Positions 36,201 to 47,000 of a DNA stretch of 64,000 bases are shown here, one piece after another. The notes beneath the pieces were generated by a model. It worked only from the letters and a program-made list of their open reading frames with translations, was not told the origin of the DNA and made no database searches. The DNA is taken from assembly GCA_963924555.1 (NCBI GenBank), contig OZ004588.1:7351205-7415204 (forward strand). The letters run 5' to 3'. This stretch comes from Crambe crambe (taxonomy: Eukaryota > Porifera > Demospongiae > Poecilosclerida > Crambeidae). Both the position numbers and the translations under genes were made by a program. Numbering within the stretch: the stretch's first letter is position 1; each line of letters starts with the position of its first letter.

Positions 36201-39200
36201 TGGTTTTATAGTCAAAAGTGAGTCTAGGCATCATACTGAAATGTTTGAGTGCTATTGGTCCCATGAAAATTGTTTTGCCATTTTTCTAGAGTTGCATGGG
36301 CACAGCTATGGTGGGTATTAATTGGAGTAAATGCTGGCTGGTGCAGCTAGGTGGTTAGGGGTAAGTATTATGTACCCTTGAGGGTCCCGTGAGTCTGATG
36401 ATGCCTGTCCTGCGACGAATCCCCATGGTGGTGTTGACGATAGTGTTGGGAGTGAGGGGACCTGGGTTGGTCACCACTGACGAGCAGAAGAGGAAACTCG
36501 TTCCATTGACGTCTATCAGCTCTACCAGTACCTTATCGGAGAAAGCGGGGCATTCCGTCTGGAAGTACCTGATCCCTCCATCGGGGATCCCTGTGGTGGT
36601 ATTGTCCCCGGGATCAATGATTGCAGGGGCTGGAGGAGTGAAAGGGGAGGGGGGAGGGTGAAAAAGAATGGATAAGATTGCTGAGTGGAAATATTTATTT
36701 CATGGGGTCAATAACTTGTGCTTACCGACACATTTCTTCCCCCAAGGCATTCCCATCAACATTATTGAGTTAATTAGCAGATTTTAATCCAACAGAGTTC
36801 AAAGTTCTACATATCTACAAATCATTGGGACAGATATCCAAACACACTGTCACTGCACTAGGTATGTATAATAATTATTTATGAGACCCGTGCATGGTCA
36901 CAGGTGTGTTAGTTATAACAGTTAGTATGCACTGAGTTATCTAATGTGTGACCAAGCCAAAATGGATGTAGACCGTGCACTGTTGACTCAGCTGGTTCTA
37001 AACTGACTCACTATCACATGTGGTGACGCTGAGGAAGTCCACAAAGCCGGCAGCATCCAGGTAGGACCGGAGGATGAAGACGTGCTCGTCATCAGGGTCA
37101 GAGGCAATCAAACGGAGTTCTCGCTGATCAATTCTCCCAATGCCAACAGTGTAGACCTGCACTCCCGAGTTTCTGAGAGCAGGAGCTGCTGCATTCAAGT
37201 TCCCTCGGTTGGACCTACCATCTGCAGAGAGGGAGGGGAAGGGAGGAGGAGAGGGTGGATACAAAGGTCACACAGTGGTATACATAAATGTATGAAGAAT
37301 CTTTGGAAAGTACAAAGGTGATCCCCCAAACTCTGAACCCCTCCTACCCCTGCAGGGGGAAACAAAATCACATCTCCAACTCACCAGTGATGAGAATGGC
37401 TATCTTTGGTATCCCCTCTGAGTTGAAGCGAGCACCCCTGTTGTTTCGAGGGTTGAGTAGGAGCTGAGCATGCCCAAGGGCTGAGGGGGTGTTGGTGGAT
37501 CCCCCCGTGTATCTTACTCGCTGAACAGCACTCTGGAGGGAGGAGAGACGAGTGTAGTCATTCAGGTCAAACTGGATGGAGGATGAACTGGAATAAGCGG
37601 CCATTCCAACGCGACTGGTGTTGAGTCCGATGGTGAAGAAAGAGACGACACTGTTGATGAACTGGAGGGCTATGCCATGGTTGGTACGACCCACACTCCC
37701 CGATCTATCCAACAGGAACACACAATCCACACTCCTCTCACATGCTGCATGGTGAAGGGAAAGAGAACTAATACTTTGTGGAGTAATAAACATGAAACGT
37801 GGACCATGGAAAGAGCATGGAACAATCATGACATGGAACATACATGGAACATACATGGAACATCTTTCTTTGATCTCCCACAACTGTTATAGCTAGTTAA
37901 CAAACAAACATCCCCTGCCCCCACTCATCATGTACGATTAGTGTGCTGACACTTTCACATCAAAGGGTTACAGTGTGTGAAGATTTCTTGTTGCTAACTT
38001 AAATATTTTCAGAATCATTGAACTAATTCCTCATACAATGTTGTGTGGTTAGTCTTAAAAGAACCAAAAGCTAAAACATAGAAATCTAATTAATAACACA
38101 CTATGACACTCATTATCTAACAGGATGTGACCTGAAGGTGGGAGAGAGTGAGTGTTTAAATGGTTTCATCATTCTTTCTTAGAGAGCTAGGGATATGTTA
38201 TACCATTCCAAAACCCACACCCCCTCCACTTGTATAATGACACGATTTCACACAGGCTGGTGATTCACTTATGGAAGAAGACCGTTAGCCCTACTTGTGA
38301 TTTCACATAACATTGTTGTGATTAAGCATGCATTTATGGAAGAAAACTGTTAGCCCTAGCCCTTCACACAAGCTACTGATAACATTGCTGTGGTCAATTA
38401 TGGAAGAAGACTGTTGTTATGGCTATCATGTCAGGATTTCCACCAGCATATACAAACCAACAGTTGTTGGTTGTCATGTCAGGATTTCCATAAGAGGATT
38501 TGAGTTTAGGTACACAGTCCAGAGCAATATACAAACAAACATTCCTTTCCTTAAGTTATTCCTCTACCACATCCTTTAATCATGCTCACCAATGGTGAGT
38601 CTAGCTCCCACAAATACAGCAATCAGCTGTACTACAAGTATATACAAGTTGGTTGGCTGCAGTTGTAGTTATGTAAACTCTCTGCAGTAGTGCACAATAT
38701 AGAGTTTACATACTTAAAACTGCACTATACGTAGGACATGAATTCTGCCAACCAACTTGCAAAGCAGTGTAGCTAATCCTGTTTATGACTGCAACTTTGA
38801 TACTCACAAAATGATAATTACTATGACGATGACAACATAAACAATGACAATAACAATATAAACAATGACAACAACCACATAAACTATGACAACAACATCA
38901 ATGATAACAACATAACTATGACAACGATAACAAACTATGATGATGACAACAAACAATAACACAAACAATGACGACGACAATAATAATATAACAAAATGAA
39001 ACCTATCATTAAGAAACAACAACTTACATGATGGAATGACACTGAGACGGACATAGGAGGAAGTGGCATAGTAGACCCAATCGAAGGAGGCCTGGACTGC
39101 CAGTCTCAAGAACATGGGATAGTCAGATGATCGGGGGAGGGTGACGCGCACTGTACGACCTAATATGTGTGTGTTGTGCATGTTAATAAGGAACCCAAGT

Positions 39201-40912
39201 GATGACAGGACGAGTACGAGTCAGCAATGACCATTGTTCTTAGTTATTACTATATTTATCAAGCCATAATTGCTTTAAATAACATTCACCACACAAGGAA
39301 CTGCCATTGTGCAGTGCCAGAAGGAAATACAGTGTGATGCTCAATGATCATTAATGGCTAACCAAGTGTTTGAAGTTATGACAGGGCATGCAGGGGATAG
39401 GCTAGGATCTAAGATTTGGTGGGGCTACTCCTCTGGCATGATATGGGATATCCGATGTAATTTTGGTTTTGACCAATCAAATTGGCCCTTATTTCTATCA
39501 ATTATTAGTGTGCCCCTTTGACCAAATGAAGTGCATGGGGTTAACTCTGCATGGTCACCTATTGCTTAATTAGATTCAAGAGGACGTGAATAAGATTCAG
39601 AGAAAAAGAGGATACTCGTGATATGGTAGCTATACTAACTATGAATTCAATCAGATTTTGTTTTTCGTCTCCACACGATTAATCTGCTGGATTAAGATAT
39701 CATCAATCCGATCTTAATTGATTTTCCATTTATAATTTAAAAAACACGAGTTTCAAAAAACACTGACTGTTGACAGAGTCACTGTGATGGTTATAGCGCA
39801 GTAAAATGAATACTGCTCACATGAAGATAGCTAGAGCTCTGTTAGCTTGTTTACTTAACAGTAGGAAATGGGAAATTGAAACTCAGTACATGTACTTTGC
39901 TGCACAACTATGTAGTAATCCATTACATGTCAGAATAGCTACTCTCTTCCTTCTGAAGTTCTTCACATTTAGCACCATGGGGGACCTGTGAATGGAGAGC
40001 CTCCCACCCATTACCACCTCATCAGCACTCATTCGTGCCCTATTTTTACAGCTCTAGATGTACGCAGCCAGGGGCAACCGATAATGAAGCTAAAAATTGC
40101 TGATGTTATTGGAAATCTTGAATTCTTATAGTTGTAAACAAGGAGTTTATCATTTATGCTTTCATGACTGCATCCACCTCTGTGCTGGCATGGAGGCATT
40201 CTTAATACCTACGTGTGCAAACTCAACCTAAATTCACTGCAAGCTGGTTAGTTGTACAGCTGCTGCAAAATCTAATCCCACTGGGACTGATAAAAAATGC
40301 TCTGTTGAGATTAAGACTACAACTGGTAACTTAATAAAGCATAACCATCAATAGTTAGTCTGCTGCACAGTTATAGCATGCTGCAGGAAAGTCTGTCATC
40401 TCGAGCTACACTTTAGAATTCTAGCTATAGCTGTGGTTATGATAGCTACTGGATATGCATGCAGCCCCACCTTCATAATGCAGTGAGTTATCATCTCCTC
40501 TGAGCTGTGAGTCAGGAAAGGGAGTCCAAGCCTTAGTGACTGTCATTCTCCTGCGATAAGTTCTATAGTAAGCACTGGCCAAGTCATCCAATCTTGACTG
40601 CATCCTCGAGGTCATGATTCGTGTATCTGCTGAACGAAAGTAGATACCACGATTTGTGTTTGTCACCAGTTCATTGTTGAATCTTGCAGAGTTTCGTGTG
40701 ATCCTGTCAGTGATGGCTCTGCAAGTCATGATTTCAGCTTCCCTCACATTGTTGGAGCGAGCTGGGTAGAAGATACCCACACGAAATGCTGGAATCTGGG
40801 CACGAGTGAAGTCCTGCTGTCCTGAGGCAACCTGCAGCAATAGTAACAGTCCAACTCCAGCTGTTGCCAGCAGCAGGAGATTCTGAAAGAGTTTAGAGCA
40901 CAATGACTCCAT
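28480..40912 (-). CDS. hedgling: Hedgling-like gene B, complete (hedge-vWA-cadherin-Ig-EGF-TM-tail)
   Basis: Minus-strand exons: 40912-40471, 39159-39028, 37744-37385, 37221-37012, 36629-36376, 36049-35877, 35730-31787, 31645-31400, 31273-30971, 30830-30699, 30396-30251, 30165-29906, 29679-29489, 29276-29147, 28969-28802, 28743-28696 and 28558-28480. Every junction is in phase, giving about 2,405 residues. Order: signal peptide, hedge domain, vWA, beta-rich linker, about 11 cadherin repeats, two Ig-like domains, EGF modules, a juxtamembrane region with an RRRRRR cluster, one transmembrane helix, and a cytoplasmic tail of about 100 residues. It parallels gene A domain for domain. The last two exons (48 and 79 nt) are short but have strong acceptors (ttctgcag; a CT-rich tract before ccttag) and fitting phases. 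Cell-surface adhesion or signalling is inferred from architecture. Confidence 0.9.
29281..29380. repeat. Five-copy 20 bp tandem repeat
   Basis: Copies of acagaaaccatgacaatagt (with one or two variants) abut the acceptor of the gene B transmembrane exon, so the branch-point region of that intron is made of repeat units. Confidence 0.9.
29489..30396 (-). CDS. Gene B juxtamembrane extracellular region with polybasic cluster
   Basis: Three exons (30396-30251, 30165-29906, 29679-29489) encode a region I do not assign to a family: DESCVEIFTAPGYKCIVPDR, then RRRRRRQTEVRLTTVCEPRF, LLWICPQGEQQ, and VRVVLVDASTNEPVDALDSV. The hexa-arginine run fits a proprotein-convertase (RxxR) site. The acceptor of the middle exon is a pure C tract (C33 then ag), and an alternative AG 12 bases on would also keep frame. 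Confidence 0.7.
30168..30200. repeat. Poly-G tract (33 G)
   Basis: An uninterrupted G run on the plus strand. On the coding strand it is a C33 tract immediately before an acceptor of gene B. Confidence 0.95.
30455..30650. repeat. 17 bp tandem array
   Basis: About eleven copies of ctctaatcaggacacct lie in a gene B intron. The same core, inverted and more variable, forms the array at 48215-48600, and related units occur at 54355-54545 and 57843-58010. Confidence 0.92.
30699..31645 (-). CDS. Gene B second Ig-like domain and EGF modules
   Basis: Exon 31645-31400 is one Ig domain (AMLDCLATGIPPPTVEWYAG, GMYMCVATNEAG). Exon 31273-30971 holds a linker, an EGF module (CSPSPCQNGGSCLLN, CRCQQGYTGVNCS) and the start of a calcium-type EGF (VDENECDQG). 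Exon 30830-30699 continues with CGGEGQCMNIRGSFNCSCNP and CQFTDVC. These match 1-1199 of gene A, except that gene A splits its second Ig domain by an intron. Confidence 0.85.
31787..35730 (-). CDS. Gene B single 3.9 kb cadherin exon with terminal Ig-like domain
   Basis: An intron-free exon of 3,944 nt encodes about 11 cadherin repeats. Linkers include VLDINERHMF, VTDANDNPPVF, IINVNDNTPIF, VRDENDNPPVF, VENVNENPPTI, VLDVNEFAPVF, LEDINDNTPTF, IIDVNDNSPVF, IYNVDEIPPFF and LLDVNDNAPQF. The final segment is an Ig-like domain with MLSCVV, TYQWVHNG and GEYACKVTS. Start and end phases equal those of the gene A exon. Confidence 0.92.
35877..37744 (-). CDS. Gene B vWA domain and beta-rich linker
   Basis: Exons 37744-37385 and 37221-37012 encode vWA with an intact MIDAS: LLDRSGSVG, TGGSTNTP, and ILITDGRSNRG, with the Asp of the last formed across the splice. 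Exons 36629-36376 and 36049-35877 encode the linker (IRYFQTECPAFSD, LVELIDVNGTSFLFC, VVYIGVQGQGMSDTFTLIVW). Compared with gene A, two introns are absent here: one inside the vWA and one at the NPG/PL boundary. Confidence 0.85.
38640..38766. repeat. Imperfect hairpin element in a gene B intron
   Basis: aagttggttggctgcag near 38647 is matched in inverse by ctgccaaccaactt near 38745-38760, with atgtaaactct inverted in the inner arms. It is a possible small MITE. Three decayed direct repeats (tatggaagaaga..tgtta) lie upstream at 38270-38420. Confidence 0.55.
39028..40912 (-). CDS. Gene B signal peptide and hedge domain, two exons
   Basis: Exon 40912-40471 starts MESLCSKLFQNLLLLATAGV with a clear signal peptide, then TRNSARFNNELVTNTNRGIY, TRIMTSRMQSRLDDLASAYY and SLHYEG. 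Exon 39159-39028 continues GRTVRVTLPRSSDYPMFLRL, AVQASFDWVYYATSSYVRLS and VIPS. These align with the hedgehog signalling domain from KISRNSERF to HIHCSV. As in gene A, LHYEG keeps its His, but the VDIT Asp is Arg (VRVT) and the HIHCSV His is lost (YVRLSV). Confidence 0.9.
39160..40470. other. Gene B first intron
   Basis: This 1.3 kb intron splits the hedge domain exactly after SLHYEG, as in gene A. No coding exon or recognisable element is seen. Confidence 0.6.
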
Positions 40913-40979
40913 ATTTCTCTCAATGAGCTATGAAGACTGCAAGCCTGAGAAAAAATGCTTGAATCTATTGCCACTTCTG

Positions 40980-40987
40980 CTTTTATG
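40980..40987 (-). promoter_or_regulatory. TATA-like box of gene B
   Basis: CATAAAAG on the minus strand, 68-75 bases upstream of the ATG at 40912. It is an imperfect TATA element at a plausible distance. Confidence 0.4.
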
Positions 40988-43232
40988 GCAATAGAACAGG
41001 AAGTGCATCATGCATAACATATTTAGCTATTATTCATTATTCATAGAGCATAGAGGAAGTTTAAAATAAAATTCTTCCTCTTTGTATATCGTAGACACTA
41101 CTGTTGATGTTGTTTCAATACTAACACAAAAATGTGTGCAAACATGGGTCCAGAGATTCACAAAATTAATAAGCTCATTGAAAGAGCACCAGTCAAAGTA
41201 CTGATCATCACATGGTTATCTAAGCTGAACCACCTGGTCAGGGAACAGTGTGCCATGCTACAGAGGCTTAGCTAGTTGTCAAATCTTTAATAATTCAGTT
41301 ATCATTATTACATTATTATGCCAGTCAAAATGAAACTAGCCATGCAGTCAGCTCTGTGTTGTATATTCATTCTCTTTTCATCATAACATCATTATCATCA
41401 TAATGGCATCTAATAATAATAATGCAGGTGGTAGGAATTGAATTTAAAGTGGGATGGCGTCTAGCTATAGAGCTGGTCCTCTTCAGCCTAGCTAAAACAA
41501 AAAAGCTGTGATGTTTAATGAAGGGGGGGGGGGGGGAACCATTGCCCTATCATCAATTTATAAAGTCAGAGTTGATGTATATTATACTACATAGCTAGAA
41601 AAGTGAATAAAATAAACTGATGATTGATTTCTTTGGGGCTAGTGTTTAGAAAAGGGCCATTTAAATGCAATAAGCACTTCACAGAAGTTGATTAAACATG
41701 TTTACAGATAGTTAGCTGCATGTTAATGAAGGAGAGAGAATTTTGTTAATGGAGTTTTAAGGAATAATCGTACCTAACCATGCATATTTTCAGGTACATG
41801 TATGGATAAGTGACACGACGTTGTGTTCCTCACTATAATTTCCAAGGCAACCATGCATGCATGCATGCATTCCACTATTCAGAGAGACGTCTCTGTCTGC
41901 CAGGACATTGCATTGTACTACATACAGATAATAGTCTTACATAGAAGTCCACTGATCAAGACTGCACTAAGATTTTTAGAACATCTCATGGTTGGAGGCA
42001 CTGGTACTGTACTGTACTGTACAGCCATGGCCATACCACCATTTTTGTTATGTTTTGTGTGTGTGTGTATGCAATTTGAATAACTTAGCTATTATGTGGA
42101 ATCCCCAATAGCTAGCTGGCTATTAATTATAGCTAGCTACTGAGTAAATAACTTGAATTTAATTATTGGGAAGGAGGATCAAATGTATGTTATCGTACAC
42201 TTTCATATTCATGCAAAGTAAATTTAGGAATTATTTTGGTGTAGAGCTTTAGATTATACATTGAAATTGAATTTATAATATTAACTGGAAGACATCCCCC
42301 AGATCCCCCAGATGGTAGCTAGCCAATAATATATACAAATGAGCTGGCTCTGGCTCTGTATTATAATCTACCCAATTTCATATATACAGTGAAAATGATA
42401 ACTTTCAGGACTGAAGTATATTATTATTCAGAAGGCAAGGCCCATAGGAAGCAAAATTAAAGTGGAGAGTCCATTATTGTGGTGTTCAGACTCCGAGCAG
42501 CTGCACGACTATCAGGACATACGTCACACATGCAGCTGCGTACCTTTACTTAAGTGGTTAAAAAGCCTCTTTGAACTCTTCCAGTCCTGGCCCCAAAAGA
42601 AGTGGTGAGGCCTGTCAATGAAGGAGCATATTTGTCTCTATCAGCCACTAAGCTTAGCAGATAACAACCTTACATGGTCCTTGAACTTTTATTTGTCAGT
42701 TGCACCATTTATTTTAGGAATGCAATTGTGCCTTTTACCTTTTTTAGCCAATATCACTTAAAGATATATTTGGGCTATACCTAAGGTGCCTGCACGCACA
42801 TATGTCCTTATACTGCAGTGATCTCATCATTCTCACACATGTGAGTGCATAAATTCTAATGAATTGTACTAGTTGAGGCGTGCTAACATTACAAGTATCC
42901 CATATAGCATTACAATACTCATACAAATGATTATATTGACTAATTAGGGTCAAATATACACGCTTGATTAACTTCACACATTACAAAGTATGCATTCACC
43001 TTTTTCAGTCAGTGCATTTCAGTCTTATGATATCATTCAATATATTAGCCTCAAACCGGACACCCACCCAGGCCTTTTCTGGGTATGAGGCTATCAAAAT
43101 AGGAGATTTATCTAGCACCTCTCAGCTTATTTGATGATGTCTAGCTATGATGTTGTTACATACTCATCCTTTCTACATGGTATCGAAGTAGAGTTTCTCT
43201 CATCACCTGTCCTGTTACCTGGATCCAGGAGT

Positions 43233-43265
<33 letters not shown>
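43233..43265. repeat. Poly-G tract
   Basis: About 33 consecutive G residues in the spacer between hedgling B and the receptor gene. Confidence 0.93.
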
Positions 43266-43267
<2 letters not shown>

Positions 43268-44000
43268 GAGGGAATTGCAGCCAAGTTAAAATAGTGCCCC
43301 AGAAATTTTGACCATACCTAACTTTGCAAATTGCCTAGCCCTGCCCACTTTAATTACCTGGATGGAAAGGAAAGAGTTTACAGGGGCCGAGGTGCCACTT
43401 GGGGGGTACTCCAAATGTAAAGAGGGTTCAGGTCTATCCACATGTACTATCCCATGCACGTCACTTCAAGACGTCTTTTAGAGATCCTAAAATCCTGGAT
43501 CCAGCCCTGAACACCACAGAATCAACCTTCCTGCGAGCCACACCTACAAAATTGTGTGCTATTTTCGTTAATGAATGACCTCACTGAGAAGAGAAACAAG
43601 GGATCAACTTTGCCTGGCCTAATTCTCAACCTGATACCTCTATTCAGGGGTGGATCTAGAAATTACATATGCAGGGAGCCCTCTGGGAGGGTCTGCAAGA
43701 GCAGTATAGATTAGCTTGCAAGCCAGCCACATTTACTATTGAAGCGCAGCATAATCGAAATCATTTACTGTCTAGCTGGGCCGATCCGCACCAGTTCAAT
43801 CGCCTGGCCCGGATATCCGGGTGTTCATTATGCGCATGTGCACTGAATGAAACCCGAAAATGCTGAGTGAGCATTTTTGTGCGATCCTGAGGTAAAATGC
43901 TCTGTAGCTATCAAAGCTCATAGCTAATGAAACATTTGTAGCTGCAAAGGGCCAGCTGTTTAGCTCCAGCTGTTTAGCTCCAGCCACTAAAACACCTGGA

Positions 44001-47000
44001 ATGCTTTGGTGAGTCTTGTAACTCGTTAAATCAGCTGTGTAGCTGTAAGGGGCTCTGACCCAGCCAGCTGTTTCATTATGTTAGCTTACTTGAAACAACT
44101 AGCTGAGGTGCCTCTTAGTTCATAGCTAGCTTGTGGTGAAGGTGGAAGGGAACAAGGAATAGTGAGAGAGGAGGGGAGGATGGAGGAGCAGAGTACCAAG
44201 AATGTACATCTCTAGTTCTATTTATTTAGGGTTTGGATTTTGACACTATGGGTATCACCATTGGACGCTTTATCATGTTGGGCGATCAATGGAACCAGGC
44301 CAGTTATAGAAGAGTGCCCATCTCACCTGCCACATTGTTACGCCAGTTATCATGTCAATTCGCAAGGAGAGACCTGGTTTGGGTTATTTGGATGCAACGC
44401 TCTGTATGCCTCATGCAATGTAAGTTTCTCTCTCTGACCTATACAATTAGGGAGTCTACATTACAGTATCAGACAAGGCTGTAGATGCTTGGGGTGTTAC
44501 AGCACCCCCTTGGAAAAACCAAAGAAGAAACTGAATGCAAATTAGTATAACTTGTGCACATAGATGGATAGCACCCCTCCCCCCTCAAAATATTATTCAC
44601 ACCCCTATATCCTCTTGCCCTCCCCTCCCCACGCCCTACAGAAAGCTCGATGCGAACCAACTATTGACAATTTGGGAGGAATCGTCTGTTGCTGCAATCA
44701 TAACGGCTGCAATGCCATCAACAGCCTTTCTGACTTCCCATACCACACTCCTGAGCCCCCACCCTTCCCTAGTGTGACTCCTCCCCCTGTCCGCCCAGGT
44801 GAGAACTTGCATGGAGAATAACTCATCGGTTGTAGAATACGTGGACCCAGTGAAGAATAATTGACCAATACATTTTGACCAGAGACTAGTCTAAGTTTGA
44901 TTCAAGAACTGGGCCTCAGACCTTCCTCTGGTCACGACTTGAAGAAACAAAGGGTGGGAGACAATCATACAGGAACTCTGAGATGTGGTATTGTGGACAG
45001 ATGGAGGTGGTCTTACACTATCTCATCTCGGAGTATAGCGTTCCATAGCCCTCCAAAATGTGGGCAAGTCCCTCTTTTTCAAGGGTATTCAACTGTAGAT
45101 GAGTCTCACACCATATTACACAGAAGAGTCCATTTCAGGGTGTTGGAATTTAGGAGAAGCGAGGTTCTATCCTTTAGTCTGTTGTTGATTTATCTATCTT
45201 TCAGGATATTTGCTCTGTGAAGTGTACAGTTGCTCCAGATCAAGTAATTGCTACCATGGTTATCAGAACTGTGATGGTTATTGCAGTGCATCCTACCAGT
45301 AAGTGAAGTAATGGGTTGTATATTGTACTTATTTCCCCTATCACAATTCCCTGTTGAAAAACATTAGTTTATCAGTGTTTTTTAGAGTCCTAGGTCTGGC
45401 TACAACCAAATTAATTACTTTTTGACTGATGATCTTGAAAGATATGAAGTCCAGGGTGTAGTCATTGGTATAAAAGTGTGTCCACAAAAGTGGCAGCTCT
45501 ACCACTCACTGACTGTTCACTTCTAACCCATAAACACATGAAAGCTGTCATCTCTCGGAACCTTCTGTAGCTTTGGCTCTACTGAGCATGTATGAAGGAC
45601 ATACAAGTGACATGCATGCGTGCAAGTTGAAGCCGGACATGTGGTGTGAGAAAGAGCGTGGACAGACATTAGCTGATAGAAGCCTTATCTTGTGGTGAAA
45701 TAAGCTGTTTATATACATTATACATCAATGCTCATATTGAAGCCCCAGATGTGTCACAGATAATATAACTACTTCACTTCAGATTTCTATATCCACATAT
45801 CTACTTTTTTCTTCCACAACTATTTTTCACGATCAAAAAATAAAATCATTAAGATATACTTCTGATCAAAACATCTATACCTTTTGTATCGTCACAAGAA
45901 GTAAGTCATGTGGTTACACACATAAAGCTTCAGGTAATGTCATTACTGCTAACTGTAATATGTATTTTATGTTACTGAAGCTTTGGATGTGTGTTGTTGG
46001 GTGGAATGTTGGAATGCTAGCCAACTTTAATGATGTGTAGCAGAGTAGTAAGACCAGCATGACGCCTCTATGTAAGATCACCGGAGTTCTAATGTTACAC
46101 CAGCATCTGATTGCAGTATTTTAGTAAAGTGAATTAGCACTGCAGTCTGGTCCTAACACACTTTAACAGACCACAACAGAGTTTGGGCTGTACCTTTCAA
46201 TCCTGGTGTACACATACATTTTAATCTGGGCGTAATTGAGAGCTTGGTGGGTTGAATCCAGACTCGATTACATGTCAATCTGGATGCTATAATCCACGGA
46301 TTAAAAACCGGGTCTAGTTATTTATAGTATGTAGAACAAACTTTTCAGAGTGGGAATATGTCCTGATTTGAGGGTTATAAATTCAGGAATCGATCCCTTG
46401 TTATACAGAATTCTGAGGTGAAGTCCCTGCTTGTAATTAGGTTTACAGTTGATTTAGTAAAACTTGCAACAGTAGCCAGTGGTTAAACTCTGGCTACATC
46501 AATGAAATGTGGACATTAGAGTCGGGGACTTTTTTTTTTTCCTTGTTTATATCTTGTGCTGATAAGCTTATAACAGATGGTAGTAAATAGAGTTGGTGAC
46601 CTTATGGTGAAGGGGTAAACAACATGAGGTCATATGTACCCTTGGACAGGAGGTTACTTAACCTTATCCAGCTGATAACAGCTAAGTTTCCTCTCAAATG
46701 GAAATCTCTGAACTGCATTTTAGTACAGTGCAGCATAGTAATCTTTGTCTATTTCCATTCTGGGTAATGTCTCTTCTTTTACTGGCAGGTGGATTAATGC
46801 AGCACTAAACGTGTGACCTTGAAAATACAAGTGTAATACTGTGCCATGTAGACATAGATTGTTTTCCATTTGACCCTGGGTAGTCTAGCACACAATGTTC
46901 CTTGCAGGAGCAGGTGATGTTATAAGAAGAGATTTCCTCAGCTATTGTAGCATGCAGCATAGTAAACTATCATATTTGTGGAGTGGTTGATTATGGTGTG

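Larger units (their letters stand above)
40913..44000. other. Divergent intergenic spacer, gene B to receptor kinase
   Basis: 3.1 kb with no coding sequence I can support. It contains a G12 run near 41524, a G33 run at 43233-43265, catg repeats at 41853, and gctagctagc-rich stretches. The promoter of the receptor gene presumably lies at its right end. The duplicated tagctccagctgtttagctc at about 43960-43983 is the only local repeat there. Confidence 0.55.

Noticed and set aside
38804-39181. Val/Ile-rich open frame after the hedge exon of gene B
   Set aside because: The hydrophobic part reads through an acaatgacaa-type low-complexity intron after the donor at 39027.
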